From NCBI RefSeq assembly GCF_003171655.1, contig NZ_QFZL01000006.1, positions 121,970 through 185,969 on the forward strand: a stretch of 64,000 nt of DNA, given 5' to 3'. The position numbers and the translations under genes were made by a program. The notes below the pieces were generated by a model. The model was given only the letters and a program-made list of their open reading frames with translations. It was not told where the DNA came from and made no database searches. Of this stretch, positions 8,843-19,815 are shown one piece after another; the first letter of the stretch is position 1, and every line of letters starts with the position of its first letter. The DNA is from Stakelama portus (GTDB lineage Bacteria > Pseudomonadota > Alphaproteobacteria > Sphingomonadales > Sphingomonadaceae).

Positions 8843-11092
8843 ATGTACCGAATTTTGCTGTCGCAAACGCATACGCGTTTGCTCCTTTCCTGCTGCGCGC
8901 TTGCCGTGGCTGCCGGAATCACCGCACCCGCCCTGGCACAGGATGCCAGTGTTTCGACCAATCAGGATGGATCGCGCATCGACGAGATCGTCGTTACCGC
9001 GCAGCATCGCGAACAGACCGAGCAGGACGTTCCCGCCGCGCTGACGGTGATCGGCGGCGACCAGCTGGAAAATCGCAATATCCAGACCGTATCCGACCTG
9101 GAAAACAGCGTCCCCAGCCTGGAAATCGATCAGCAGTTCGGCGGCGGCCAGCCGCAATTCCGCATGCGCGGCGTCGGCGGCACCGATTATGCGGCCAACA
9201 ACACCAACACCGTCGGCGTCTATCTCGATGAAGTGCCGCTGACTTATGGCGTGATGACGCAGGACGTGATGTTCGACATCGATCGCATCGAAGTTCTGCG
9301 CGGTCCGCAGGGAACGCTCTATGGCCGCAACACCACCGGCGGTGCCGTGAATATCGTCACCGGTGCCCCGAGCCATGAATTCCATGCCGGTGTCGGCGTA
9401 AGCTATGGCAGCTTCGATGCCTTCGACCTTCAGGGCTATGTCACCGGCGGTTTGAGCGATACGCTGAGCGCGCGGCTGGCGGTGATGACTGCGCAGGGCG
9501 GCGCCTGGCAGGTCAATCGCGACACCGGCGAAGAACTGGGCGACCGCAATCAGAATGCAGCGCGCGTACGGCTGCGCTGGGATCCCAGCGCAGCGACCCG
9601 TATCGATTTCGAAGGCGATTACAGCCGGAACAAGTCAGACGGTCGCGGTCTCCAGCTGCTTCAGGATTTCACCGACGCCAGCGGCCGCTTTTACCCCGCA
9701 GACACCGATCACCGCATCACCGGCTGGGGCATTTCGTCCGAATTTGCGAGCATCATCGGCGCCAGCCCGAATGCCAAGCCGTTTCGCGACAATACCGGCT
9801 ATGGCGGCTCGATCCGCCTGACCAGCGATTTCGGCTGGTCCACGCTTACCGCCATTGCCGCGCATCGCCATTTCGAACGGCGCGAATTCAATGACTGGGA
9901 CAGCACCGCCTCGAACGAAGCCGGCACCTTCTTCTTCAACGATATCGATATCGACAGCGCGGAAGTCCGCCTGGCCTCACCGCAGAGCGGCGCGACCCGC
10001 TGGCTGCTCGGCACCTATTACGCCGCCGAGTCAGTCGATGGCGGCTTTTATTCCGACTTTTCGGATTATCCGTCGCTCGGCAACATCTGGAAAACCAGCT
10101 ATCAGCAGCGCGTCCATACGCTGGCGGGCTTCGTCAATCTGGAACAGGATCTGACGCCGTCGCTGACGCTTTCGGGCGGTGTCCGCTTCGAGCATGAGGT
10201 TCGCAGGCTCAACAATTTCCGCAGCGAAATCCTGTGGCCCACCTATACGTTGCGGGCCAGCGCAAATCCGCGCCGGGAAATGAACGAATGGTCGGGCAAG
10301 GTCGCGCTCGACTGGCAAGTGGCACAGGACGCACATGCCTATGCCAGCATCTCCCGCGGCGTGAAGTCGGGCGGCTTCACCACCTATAACAGCGGCATTC
10401 CCCAACAGCTCGACCCCTATGACCCCGAATGGCTGATCGCCTATGAAGTCGGTGTCAAATCGGAGTTTCTGGACAATCGCCTGCGCGTGAACGCCGCCGG
10501 TTTCTATTACGACTATCACGATTATCAGCTTCAGGGCGTCATCTATACCGGCGCGAACACCCGCGTCGGACGCATCGTCAATGTGCCGCGTGCCAATATC
10601 TGGGGCGGCGAGCTGGAAATCACGGCGGTTCCGGTCGACGGCCTCCAGATCAGCCAGTCGGTCGCCTATAAGATCGGCCATTTTGACGAGTTCATGGCCC
10701 CCAGCACCGCCGTCACCGATCCGGTGACCGGCGAAACCACGATCACCTATGTCGATCGTGCCGGCGAACGCCTGCCGCTGCCGGGCCTCGACTACAAGGG
10801 CGCGATCTCATGGCGCCTGCCGGTCGCGAACTGGGCAGTGACGCCCGAAATCAACTGGAACCGCCGTGGCGACCGCTACAGCACGTCGGACCTGTCGGTG
10901 ATCCCGGCCTTCTGGCTGGCCAATGCCAATCTGACGATTTCGCCGCCGGACGAGCGTTTTCAGGTCACCCTCTACGTCCGCAATCTGTTCGACGCCTATG
11001 TGCAGGAAACGCGCAACCGGTTCATTTCGGCGCGCACCGTGTCGACCAATCCCGTGCGTACCGTCGGCATTCGCCTGAACTACGTTTACTGA
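8843..11092 (+). CDS. TonB-dependent outer-membrane receptor
   Basis: 749 aa from ATG 8843, chosen because a clean signal peptide begins there (MYRILLSQ, hydrophobic core to ITAPALAQ, cleavage near residue 32). TonB-box-like DEIVVTAQHR follows, then a plug domain (about 60-170) with QFRMRGVGG and the hallmark IEVLRGPQGTLYGRN, and a long beta-barrel ending in an aromatic residue (IRLNYVY). It imports a ligand across the outer membrane using TonB/ExbBD energy. The ligand is unknown; the neighbouring PhoD-like phosphatase hints at an organophosphate or phytate-like nutrient, but the pair are separated by a terminator, so this is weak. Confidence 0.93.
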   Translation: MYRILLSQTHTRLLLSCCALAVAAGITAPALAQDASVSTNQDGSRIDEIVVTAQHREQTEQDVPAALTVIGGDQLENRNIQTVSDLENSVPSLEIDQQFGGGQPQFRMRGVGGTDYAANNTNTVGVYLDEVPLTYGVMTQDVMFDIDRIEVLRGPQGTLYGRNTTGGAVNIVTGAPSHEFHAGVGVSYGSFDAFDLQGYVTGGLSDTLSARLAVMTAQGGAWQVNRDTGEELGDRNQNAARVRLRWDPSAATRIDFEGDYSRNKSDGRGLQLLQDFTDASGRFYPADTDHRITGWGISSEFASIIGASPNAKPFRDNTGYGGSIRLTSDFGWSTLTAIAAHRHFERREFNDWDSTASNEAGTFFFNDIDIDSAEVRLASPQSGATRWLLGTYYAAESVDGGFYSDFSDYPSLGNIWKTSYQQRVHTLAGFVNLEQDLTPSLTLSGGVRFEHEVRRLNNFRSEILWPTYTLRASANPRREMNEWSGKVALDWQVAQDAHAYASISRGVKSGGFTTYNSGIPQQLDPYDPEWLIAYEVGVKSEFLDNRLRVNAAGFYYDYHDYQLQGVIYTGANTRVGRIVNVPRANIWGGELEITAVPVDGLQISQSVAYKIGHFDEFMAPSTAVTDPVTGETTITYVDRAGERLPLPGLDYKGAISWRLPVANWAVTPEINWNRRGDRYSTSDLSVIPAFWLANANLTISPPDERFQVTLYVRNLFDAYVQETRNRFISARTVSTNPVRTVGIRLNYVY

Positions 11093-11101
11093 ACCCGGGA
11101 C

Positions 11102-11148
11102 CGGCAGCGTGGCGGGAGCATCGCTTTCGCCACGCTGCCGCTTCTTTT
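11102..11148 (+). terminator. Rho-independent terminator after the TonB receptor
   Basis: A perfect 13-bp inverted repeat (CGGCAGCGTGGCG at 11102-11114, complement at 11128-11140) with a 13-nt loop, followed by CTTCTTTTTC. It starts 10 bp after the receptor stop and ends 14 bp before the phosphatase start, whose Shine-Dalgarno GGAGGTGAG lies directly downstream. It may fully terminate or attenuate read-through into the phosphatase. Confidence 0.85.
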
Positions 11149-11161
11149 TCGGAGGTGAGCA

Positions 11162-12730
11162 ATGGCTTCCCCGCTATTTTCAACCAACCGTCGTGCTGTT
11201 CTGCGAAGCGCCGGCATTGCCCCGGCGCTTTTGCTGTTCGGACGCAGCCTTGCGGCAAGCGACCCTTTCTCGCTCGGCGTGGCCAGCGGCGATCCGGCCG
11301 CCAACGGTTTTGTCATCTGGACGCGCATCGCGCCCGATCCGCTGGCCGAAGACGGTCTGGGCGGCGCAATCGAGGGACTTCCCGTGCAATGGGAGGTCGC
11401 GGCTGACCCGGCATTCCGCGCGATCGTGCGGAGCGGCGAAACCCGGACCCGGCTTGCCCTTGGCGGCGCGATCCATATCGAAGTCGACGGGCTGCAGCCT
11501 GATCGTCCCTATTGGTATCGCTTCATCGCCCAGGGCGTGAACAGCGACACCGGCCGCGCCTGGACGGCACCCGCCGCGCAGGCGACGCCGCAATCGGTGC
11601 GCTTTACCGCAGCAAGCTGTTCGCACTGGGAATATGGCTATTTCGCCGCCTATCGGCACATGGCAGCGGAAGAAGACAGCCGCTTCACGCTGTTTCTGGG
11701 CGACTATATCTATGAAAATGCCGGGCGGATGCCGGGCGATCGGCCGGGGATCATTCGCTCCTACGGCCTGCCGGAAGCGGACTCGCTGTCCAATTATCGC
11801 CGCCGCTATGCGTTGCATCGCACCGATCCGGATCTGCGCGCGCTCCATGCCGCAGCGCCGGCGATCGCGATCTGGGACGATCACGAGCTGCAGAATGACT
11901 ATTCTGGCATCTGGTCGCAGGAACCGGCACTGACGCCTGCGAAATTCGCCGAACGTCGCCGCGCCGCCTATCGCGCCTTTTGCGAAAATCTGCCGATGCG
12001 GCTGTCGCGCGTGCTGCGCGGCGATGGCTATCGCATCTATCGGCGGATGCGCTGGGGCGACCTGGCGCAATTCGACATGCTCGATGGCCGCCAGTTCCGG
12101 TCGCCGCCCGCCTGCATCGAAGGCCAGGATAATTATCATGGCCATATGGCGCCGATCGACTGCGCCGATCTGACCGACCCGTCGCGCACCTTTCTGGGCT
12201 TCACCCAGGAGCGCTGGCTCTATGACGGCTGGGCGAACAGCCGCGCGCAGTGGAACCTGCTGGTGCAGAATCTGCTGGTCGCGCCGATGCTGTTCGATAC
12301 CCCGGCCGGTCGCGTGATCTGGACCGATTCCTGGAACGGATTCGGCGCCGCACGCCAGCGCATGATCGACGCGATGGTCGAGACCGGGATTTCCAATCCC
12401 GTGACGCTGGCCGGCGATTATCATTCGTTCTGGACGAACAATCTCTATCGCGATTTCAACCGCGTCGACCAGCCGCCGGTCGCCGCCGAATTCGTGGTTT
12501 CCTCGATCACGTCCAGCGGACCGCCGCAGCAATTTTACGAAGCCGCAATGCCCGACAACCCGCAGATCCGCTTCTTCGATTCGCGCGAGCGCGGCTATAT
12601 GCGTTTCGACCTCAATCGCGAGCGGCTTGCGGTCGACTGCATGAAGATCAGCGACCGCGCCGATCGCAACGCCGCACTGTCGATACTTCACAGCGCAACC
12701 GTCGAAAATGGCCGCCCCGGACTTGCATAG
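11162..12730 (+). CDS. PhoD-like alkaline phosphatase/phosphodiesterase, Tat-exported
   Basis: 522 aa preceded by the strong ribosome-binding site GGAGGTGAGCA. N-terminal twin-arginine signal NRRAVLRSAGIAPALLLFG, then a fibronectin-like N-domain (FSLGVASGDPAANGFVIWTR) and the PhoD metallophosphatase core: TAASCSHWEYGYF, LFLGDYIYEN, AIWDDHELQNDY and TLAGDYHSFW supply the Asp, Asn and His metal ligands. The Cys after TAAS matches the iron-ligand position of PhoD enzymes. The family hydrolyses phosphate mono- and diesters in the periplasm, usually under phosphate limitation; substrate preference cannot be read from sequence. Confidence 0.92.
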   Translation: MASPLFSTNRRAVLRSAGIAPALLLFGRSLAASDPFSLGVASGDPAANGFVIWTRIAPDPLAEDGLGGAIEGLPVQWEVAADPAFRAIVRSGETRTRLALGGAIHIEVDGLQPDRPYWYRFIAQGVNSDTGRAWTAPAAQATPQSVRFTAASCSHWEYGYFAAYRHMAAEEDSRFTLFLGDYIYENAGRMPGDRPGIIRSYGLPEADSLSNYRRRYALHRTDPDLRALHAAAPAIAIWDDHELQNDYSGIWSQEPALTPAKFAERRRAAYRAFCENLPMRLSRVLRGDGYRIYRRMRWGDLAQFDMLDGRQFRSPPACIEGQDNYHGHMAPIDCADLTDPSRTFLGFTQERWLYDGWANSRAQWNLLVQNLLVAPMLFDTPAGRVIWTDSWNGFGAARQRMIDAMVETGISNPVTLAGDYHSFWTNNLYRDFNRVDQPPVAAEFVVSSITSSGPPQQFYEAAMPDNPQIRFFDSRERGYMRFDLNRERLAVDCMKISDRADRNAALSILHSATVENGRPGLA

Positions 12731-12784
12731 CTGCGACGGTCGATAGCGATAGCGATCGCGGTCGCCATTGCCCGGAAAACCAAA

Positions 12785-12814
12785 AAGGGCCGGCGGATCG
12801 CTCCGCCGGCCCTT
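12785..12814. terminator. Bidirectional terminator between the PhoD-like gene and groEL
   Basis: A 13-bp perfect stem (AAGGGCCGGCGGA / TCCGCCGGCCCTT) with a 4-nt TCGC loop. On the minus strand it is followed by a T run (12786 down to 12782), so it ends groES-groEL; read on the plus strand, the trailing T content is weaker. Confidence 0.88.
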
Positions 12815-12844
12815 CCTGTTTCGCGAAAGCGCGAACGGCGTGGC

Positions 12845-14503
<1,659 letters not shown>

Positions 14504-14546
14504 TCAGTTCGTGTGAATGGAGATAATTCGAAAAACGGTCAGCGAG

Positions 14547-14834
14547 TCACTCGACGATGCCGAGGATGTCGCTTTCCTTCATGATGAGCAGGTCTTCGCC
14601 GTTCACCTTCACTTCGGTGCCCGACCACTTGCCGAACAGGATGCGGTCGCCCGCCTTCACGTCGAGCGGAGTGACCTTGCCATCCTCGGCCTTGGCGCCG
14701 GCACCGGCGGCGACGACTTCGCCTTCCTGCGGCTTTTCCTTGGCCGAATCGGGGATGATGATCCCGCCAGCGGTCTTTTCCTCGGCTTCGACGCGGCGAA
14801 CGAGCACGCGGTCGTGCAACGGACGAAAGTTCAT
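14547..14834 (-). CDS. groES: Co-chaperonin GroES (Hsp10)
   Basis: 95 aa from ATG 14832-14834 ([14 protein letters not shown]), the standard family start; the 15-codon upstream extension is not coding. The mobile-loop region [21 protein letters not shown] and C-terminal motif [13 protein letters not shown] are intact. It caps the GroEL ring. It is the first gene of the operon and lies about 40 bp downstream of the CIRCE operator. Confidence 0.99.
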   Translation of the reverse strand: MNFRPLHDRVLVRRVEAEEKTAGGIIIPDSAKEKPQEGEVVAAGAGAKAEDGKVTPLDVKAGDRILFGKWSGTEVKVNGEDLLIMKESDILGIVE

Positions 14835-14872
14835 GCGTCTGATCCCTTCAGTTCCTAATGTTGTACATTGCT

Positions 14873-14899
14873 TTAGCACTCATTCGAACCGAGTGCTAA
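14873..14899 (-). promoter_or_regulatory. CIRCE operator (HrcA binding site)
   Basis: Perfect match to the CIRCE consensus: TTAGCACTC at 14873-14881, 9-bp spacer, GAGTGCTAA at 14891-14899. It lies between the predicted -10 element and groES, so HrcA binding would block initiation until heat or misfolded protein titrates the chaperonin. hrcA is not in this window. Confidence 0.97.
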
Positions 14900-14906
14900 C
14901 AGGCGC

Positions 14907-14935
14907 CATATGTGATGCCGCCCCGATCGCGTCAA
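14907..14935 (-). promoter_or_regulatory. Predicted groESL promoter
   Basis: On the minus strand TTGACG (14930-14935) and CATATG (14907-14912) are separated by exactly 17 bp, placing transcription start at the edge of the CIRCE operator. The -35 is near-consensus for sigma-70; the -10 is weaker. The rest of the 331-bp gap to sppA (up to 15165) shows no further gene. Confidence 0.65.
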
Positions 14936-15165
14936 CGGGCGGCGGCAGAGAATTTTTTCGCAGCGACCTTCGCCAGAGCTGGAAAGCGCGACACCGTTCC
15001 GCAACCCCCGCCCCCCCGGGGAAAGATGCACCGTCACGACAAAGCGCGTGCCCATGCCTCTCGCCATGGGACGAACGCGTATTAGGTCGCCAGTACAGGC
15101 GCTTTACGCCCGCACGGCGGTGCGATAGGCACGACGCCGCAATCCGCGGGATAGGGAAGTAGCCG

Positions 15166-17058
15166 GTGAAGCTGATCAAGGGCGCCTGGAAGATATTGGT
15201 CGGGATCAAGGACGCACTTGTCCTGGTCTTCATGCTTCTGTTCTTCTCCATATTGTTCATGGCGCTGTCGGCGCGTCCCAACGCCGCCGCGACGCATGAC
15301 GGCGCGCTGGTAATCGCGCTCGACGGCACGCTGGTCGAGCAACCCGAACAAGCCGATCCGCTGAGCAGTCTGAGCGGTCGCGAAGTGCTTCAGCAAACGC
15401 GCGTCCGCGATGTCGTGCGCGCACTCGACACCGCGATCGACGATGATCGAGTCAAGGCCGTGGTGCTCGATCTCGACCGGTTCGTCGGCGGCTATCCGGT
15501 CGCGGTCCAGTCAGTCGCGGACGCAGTCGGCCGGGTTCGCGCGGGCGGCAAGAAAGTGCTCGCTTATGCCACCGGCTATACCGATGATTCCTATCTGATC
15601 GCGGCCAATGCCAGTGAAGTATGGGTCAATCCGATGGGTGGCGCATTGCTCGCCGGCCCCGGCGGCTCGCGCCTCTACTATAAGGGGCTGATCGACAAGC
15701 TGGGCATCAACGCCCATGTCTATCGCGTCGGCACGTACAAGTCCGCAGTCGAGCCCTATACGCGCGCCGACATGTCGCCCGAAGCGCGCCAGGCGAACGA
15801 GGCACTGTACGGCGCCATCCTGTCGCAATGGCGCGAAGCGGTGGTCAAGGCACGGCCGCAAGCCAAGATCGACCTGTTTCTCAACACCCCCGCCGAAGTG
15901 ATCACGGCGGCCAAGGGCGATATCGCGCAGGCCAATCTCGCCCATGGGCTGGTCGACAAGGTCGGCGACCGCATCGCGTTCGGCAAGCGGGTTGCCGAAC
16001 TGGTCGGTGCAGCCGATGGCCGCGCGGGCAATTTCAACATGATCCATATGCGCGACTGGATCGCCGCGCATCCCGAACCCAGCCGCGGCAACGCGATCGG
16101 CGTCATCACCATCGCGGGCGAAATCGTCGATGGCGAAGCCGGGCCGGGCACTGCCGGCGGCGATACGATCTCGCGCCTGCTGCTCAAGGGGCTGGCCGAT
16201 CATGACTTCAAGGCGCTGGTCGTGCGCGTGGATTCGCCCGGCGGATCGGCGCTGGCATCCGAACAGATCCGGCAGGCGATCCTGCAGGCAAAGGCGCAGG
16301 GCATTCCCGTCGTCACGTCGATGGGGTCGCTCGCCGCGAGCGGCGGCTATTGGGTCTCGACCGCAGGCGATGTGATCTTTGCCGAGCCCAATACGATCAC
16401 CGGATCGATCGGCATTTTCGGCATCATCCCGACCTTCGAAAACACGCTCAAGAAACTGGGCGTCACCACCGATGGCGTCGCGACCACGCCGCTGACCGGC
16501 CAGCCCGATGTGATGGGCGGCACCAACCCGGCTGCCGATCAGGTGATCCAGGCGGCAATCGAAAATGGCTATCGCCAGTTTATCACGCTGGTCGCCACGT
16601 CGCGCCGCATGTCGCCGCAACGAGTCGACAGCCTGGGCCAGGGGCGCGTGTGGATCGGCGGCATCGCGCGCCAAAATGGTCTGGTCGATCGCTTCGGCGG
16701 CCTTGACGACGCCATCGCGGAGGCCGCGCGCCGCGCCGGTGTGGATGCCGACAGCGTCTATCCGGTGTTCCTGCATGACGAGCCCAATGGCTGGGTGCAG
16801 TTCTTCGAATCGCTTGGCGAGGAAGAGCCCGACAACGACTGGGTGAGCAGCCCCGCCGGAGCGGATCTCGCGACGCGCATCGCCACGCGTCAGCGCGCGC
16901 TGGTCGAACAGGCGGTGTTCGATGCGCAGCGCATGACCGGGGGCGCAGCCATTCAGGCCCGCTGCATGGAATGCGTCGCTGCCGGACCGGGGCTGGTGCA
17001 GGTGCAACCGCATGGGCGAAGCCTGATCGAACTGTTCTTCGCCCGCCTGCTGGGATGA
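15166..17058 (+). CDS. sppA: Signal peptide peptidase SppA, 67-kDa type
   Basis: 630 aa from GTG 15166. One N-terminal membrane helix (about 16-35) anchors a periplasmic tandem of two ClpP-fold domains, as in the long enterobacterial-type SppA. The catalytic dyad is recognisable: Lys192 in GTYKSAVEPY (N-terminal domain) and Ser392 in SMGSLAASGGYW (C-terminal domain). It degrades cleaved signal peptides in the membrane. Its stop overlaps the start of the acetyltransferase gene as ATGA. Confidence 0.95.
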   Translation: MKLIKGAWKILVGIKDALVLVFMLLFFSILFMALSARPNAAATHDGALVIALDGTLVEQPEQADPLSSLSGREVLQQTRVRDVVRALDTAIDDDRVKAVVLDLDRFVGGYPVAVQSVADAVGRVRAGGKKVLAYATGYTDDSYLIAANASEVWVNPMGGALLAGPGGSRLYYKGLIDKLGINAHVYRVGTYKSAVEPYTRADMSPEARQANEALYGAILSQWREAVVKARPQAKIDLFLNTPAEVITAAKGDIAQANLAHGLVDKVGDRIAFGKRVAELVGAADGRAGNFNMIHMRDWIAAHPEPSRGNAIGVITIAGEIVDGEAGPGTAGGDTISRLLLKGLADHDFKALVVRVDSPGGSALASEQIRQAILQAKAQGIPVVTSMGSLAASGGYWVSTAGDVIFAEPNTITGSIGIFGIIPTFENTLKKLGVTTDGVATTPLTGQPDVMGGTNPAADQVIQAAIENGYRQFITLVATSRRMSPQRVDSLGQGRVWIGGIARQNGLVDRFGGLDDAIAEAARRAGVDADSVYPVFLHDEPNGWVQFFESLGEEEPDNDWVSSPAGADLATRIATRQRALVEQAVFDAQRMTGGAAIQARCMECVAAGPGLVQVQPHGRSLIELFFARLLG

Positions 17059-17609
17059 CGCGAATCCGGGCGGCGGAGGCGCGCGACGCAGAGGCGGTCG
17101 CCGCCATCTATGCGCCGCACGTCGCCGATGGCTTCGTTTCTTTTGAGACCGAAGTCCCCGACGCCGAAGCGATGCGGCGGCGGATGGCGGCCAGCGACGG
17201 CTATTATCCGTGGATCATACTCGAAAGCGATGCGGCGGCAGTGCTCGGCTATGCCTATGCAGCGCGCTTTCGCGAACGCGCCGCCTATGGCCATGTCGTC
17301 GAAACCACCATCTATATGGCGCCGCAGATGCAGCGAAGCGGGCTGGGTCAGCGCCTCTATAGCGCGCTGCTGGCGACGCTGACGGCACAGGGCTTTACGC
17401 AGGCAATGGGCGTGATCGCGCTGCCCAACCCGGCATCGGTCGGGCTGCACGAGGCACTCGGCTTCGTGAAAGCGGGCCTGTTTCCCAGGGCCGGTTACAA
17501 GTTCGGCCAATGGGTCGATGTCGGATATTGGCAACGCCCGCTGCACGCCTCCACCGTCCCGGCGCCGACGGTGCGCAGCTTTCGCGAAACCGGCGTCCGC
17601 CTCGACTAG
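17055..17609 (+). CDS. GNAT N-acetyltransferase, phosphinothricin-acetyltransferase (PAT) type
   Basis: 184 aa from ATG 17055, four bases inside sppA, so translationally coupled. GNAT features: the N-terminal IRAAEARDAEAVAAIYAPHV, FETEVPDAEAM, VVETTIYMAPQMQRSGLGQRL (acetyl-CoA pyrophosphate loop) and GVIALPNPASVGLHEALGF. The pattern is that of the PAT/MnaT subfamily, which acetylates phosphinothricin or methionine-derived amines. The physiological substrate is not predictable. Confidence 0.9.
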   Translation: MTRIRAAEARDAEAVAAIYAPHVADGFVSFETEVPDAEAMRRRMAASDGYYPWIILESDAAAVLGYAYAARFRERAAYGHVVETTIYMAPQMQRSGLGQRLYSALLATLTAQGFTQAMGVIALPNPASVGLHEALGFVKAGLFPRAGYKFGQWVDVGYWQRPLHASTVPAPTVRSFRETGVRLD

Positions 17610-17612
17610 CGC

Positions 17613-18245
17613 TCAGCGCTTGCCGCGATAGGAGGGCAGCGCCAGCCGCCACTGAATCGCAGCCGCGCGCAATGCGAATCCCCCTGCCGCCGCGATCAGA
17701 CCCGCCGCGAACGGCAGCAACGGCGTGAACGACAGCATAACATAAAGTGATGAGGATAGCGCTGCAGCTGTAACATAAAGTTCGGGCCGCATCAGGATCG
17801 ACGGCTCACCCGCCATCATGTCGCGGATGATGCCGCCCGCACAGGCAGTCACCACGCCCATCACCATCGCCGGCACCGGCGGAATGCCATAGCCAAGCGA
17901 CTTGGCCGCGCCGAACACCGCATAGGCGGCGAGCCCCATCGCATCGAGCCAGTCGAAGCCCTTGCCATGCCACCAGCGTTCCGGCGTGAACCAGATGACG
18001 AGCGCCGCACCAAGGCAGATCGCCGCGACGCTGCGGTCATGCACCCAAAAGACCGGTGCATCGATCAGCAAGTCGCGGATCGTACCCCCGCCAACCCCGG
18101 TCACCAGCGCAAAAAACGCCGCGGTGACGAAGGTCTGCCCGCGCCGCGCCGCCGCCAACGCGCCGGTCGCCGCGAAAACGGCGATACCGAACAAGTCGAG
18201 CCAGGGCAGGATCGGACCGATATAGCCGGGAACGGGAACATCCAT
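17613..18245 (-). CDS. TRIC cation channel family (UPF0126/YadS-like) membrane protein
   Basis: 210 aa. ATG 18243-18245 is preferred over the ATG at 18266 because GGGGAG lies just upstream. Seven hydrophobic helices include two internally similar halves, each with the family signature: GVGGGTIRDLLI in the first and ACAGGIIRDMMAGE in the second, which line the ion pathway in prokaryotic TRIC channels (trimeric, K+-permeable). Converges on the GNAT gene with a 3-bp gap. Confidence 0.92.
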   Translation of the reverse strand: MDVPVPGYIGPILPWLDLFGIAVFAATGALAAARRGQTFVTAAFFALVTGVGGGTIRDLLIDAPVFWVHDRSVAAICLGAALVIWFTPERWWHGKGFDWLDAMGLAAYAVFGAAKSLGYGIPPVPAMVMGVVTACAGGIIRDMMAGEPSILMRPELYVTAAALSSSLYVMLSFTPLLPFAAGLIAAAGGFALRAAAIQWRLALPSYRGKR

Positions 18246-18324
18246 GGGCTCCCCATAGAATTCCATGCGCCCGCGTCAAATCGGGGGGTGGCGAACCATG
18301 GGTCGAGGGTCCATGTAGGCGCGC

Positions 18325-19005
18325 ATGTCTCGCACCGAACCCCGCTTCATCGCCCTCGCCGTCGCGCTGGCGGCGCTCGCCGGTTTCGTCGACGCGCTGG
18401 CCTATACCAGCTTCGGCGGCTTCTTCGCTTCGTTCATGAGCGGCAATACGACACGTCTGGGCGTCGAGCTTGGCAGCGGCATGGTCGGTAACGGCGTGAT
18501 GGCGCTGGCATTGATCATGTGTTTCATCGCCGGCGTCATTCTGGCCACGGTGGTCGGCCGGGCATGGGAGAAATGGCGACAGCCGGCAATATTGGCGCTG
18601 GTCACCGCGCTGCTGATCGCTGCGGCGGGGCTGGCGATGGTGTATCCCGGCGCGCAGGTGCTGTTGCTGCTGGCCGCGGCGATGGGCGCCGAAAACGGCA
18701 TGTTCGAGCGCGACGGCGAAGTGACGATCGGCGTCACCTATATGACCGGGTCGATCGTCCGCATCGGGCAGAAGCTCGCGCATGCGCTGATGGGTGACAA
18801 GGATCGCCTGGCCTGGGGACCGTGGCTGTTCCTGTGGCTGGGTTTCATCGGCGGCGTGTGGCTCGGCGCCAAGGCGCAGGCGAATCTGCACTGGCACGCA
18901 TTGTGGCTGGCGGTGGTCGCCGCGGCGGTGCTGACCGGGATTGCCGCGCTGATCGGAAGGGCCGGACAGGCCAAGGTGCGGCAGGTCGTCGAGCCTCCGC
19001 AATAG
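18325..19005 (+). CDS. DUF1275 (YoaK-like) membrane protein
   Basis: 226 aa with six predicted helices. The DUF1275 signature is clear: AGFVDALAYTSFGGFFASFMSGNTTR near the N-terminus (residues about 19-44), a central GAENGM and VTYMTGSIVRIGQKLA. The function is unknown; proposed to be a transporter-like membrane protein. Divergent from the TRIC gene. Confidence 0.9.
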   Translation: MSRTEPRFIALAVALAALAGFVDALAYTSFGGFFASFMSGNTTRLGVELGSGMVGNGVMALALIMCFIAGVILATVVGRAWEKWRQPAILALVTALLIAAAGLAMVYPGAQVLLLLAAAMGAENGMFERDGEVTIGVTYMTGSIVRIGQKLAHALMGDKDRLAWGPWLFLWLGFIGGVWLGAKAQANLHWHALWLAVVAAAVLTGIAALIGRAGQAKVRQVVEPPQ

Positions 19006-19008
19006 CGC

Positions 19009-19770
19009 TCAGGCGCGGCCCAGCAGGTCTGTGCCCTGCACCAGTACGAATATGGCCCATATCGCGCTCATCGACGCGATCCATGTCCAGTTGCGCGGCA
19101 CAGCGGCGCCCAGGCGTTGACGGCTGCGCGCGACGCTGGCGAGCGCGAGCCACATCGGCACTGCGGCAAGCCCGATCGCGAGAAATCCCTGCAACGCCGC
19201 CAATATCGGCGAAGCCTGAAATCCAAGCCCTGCCAGCGCCAGCGCCAGCGCGCCCGCGACATGGCCGATCGCCACGCGCCGCGCCAGATATCCGGGAGCA
19301 TCGTCGCGCGCGGCGATACGCCGAAATCCGCGCACCATCAGGGGCTGAAACACGCCATAGAGAATGATCCCGGCGATCAGCGAAGCGACCCGCCAGATAT
19401 CCGGCGCGCCCAGCATATCGGCGATGGCCGCATGATCGCCATGCCCGGCGATCGGCGCATAGACGAACCCGGCGGCGAACCAGCACAGGCTGAACGCTGC
19501 CAGCATCGCGCAGAAATAGCGCCCCGCCGCCGACATCAGCCGTCGCTGGATCGCCAGTGCCAGCAGGCCGGTGGCAAGGCAGATCAGCGGCCCGGCCAGC
19601 AGCGTGGCGACGCCGCCGCCATCGCATCCGAAAAAGGTGGTGGTCAGCAAGGTGATCCGCCCGCCTTCGATCAGGCAGGTGGCGCCATGGCCGACGCTTT
19701 CATGCGCGAACGCCGCGACGCAGGCCGCGCCGGCGGCTACCGCGCCGAGCGTCAGCGCGTCGTCGCGCAT
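19009..19770 (-). CDS. Uncharacterised membrane protein with an HExxxH motif
   Basis: 253 aa with about six to seven membrane helices. Near the N-terminus, inside or beside the first helix, is AHESVGHGATCLIEGG (residues about 22-37): a His-Glu pair followed by a second His one residue further than in the classical HExxH metalloprotease signature. Intramembrane peptidases of the M50 type place their zinc motif at the start of a helix in this way, but the spacing differs and the distal Asp is not evident, so protease activity is speculative. Converges on the DUF1275 gene. Confidence 0.7.
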   Translation of the reverse strand: MRDDALTLGAVAAGAACVAAFAHESVGHGATCLIEGGRITLLTTTFFGCDGGGVATLLAGPLICLATGLLALAIQRRLMSAAGRYFCAMLAAFSLCWFAAGFVYAPIAGHGDHAAIADMLGAPDIWRVASLIAGIILYGVFQPLMVRGFRRIAARDDAPGYLARRVAIGHVAGALALALAGLGFQASPILAALQGFLAIGLAAVPMWLALASVARSRQRLGAAVPRNWTWIASMSAIWAIFVLVQGTDLLGRA

Positions 19771-19815
19771 TCGCCCCGAACCGTCATCGTGCGGGCCCGG
19801 ATGATACCCGCCGCG

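Noticed and set aside
19009..19770. Confident M50 protease call
   Set aside because: The motif spacing is HExxxH, not HExxH, and no second motif was found.
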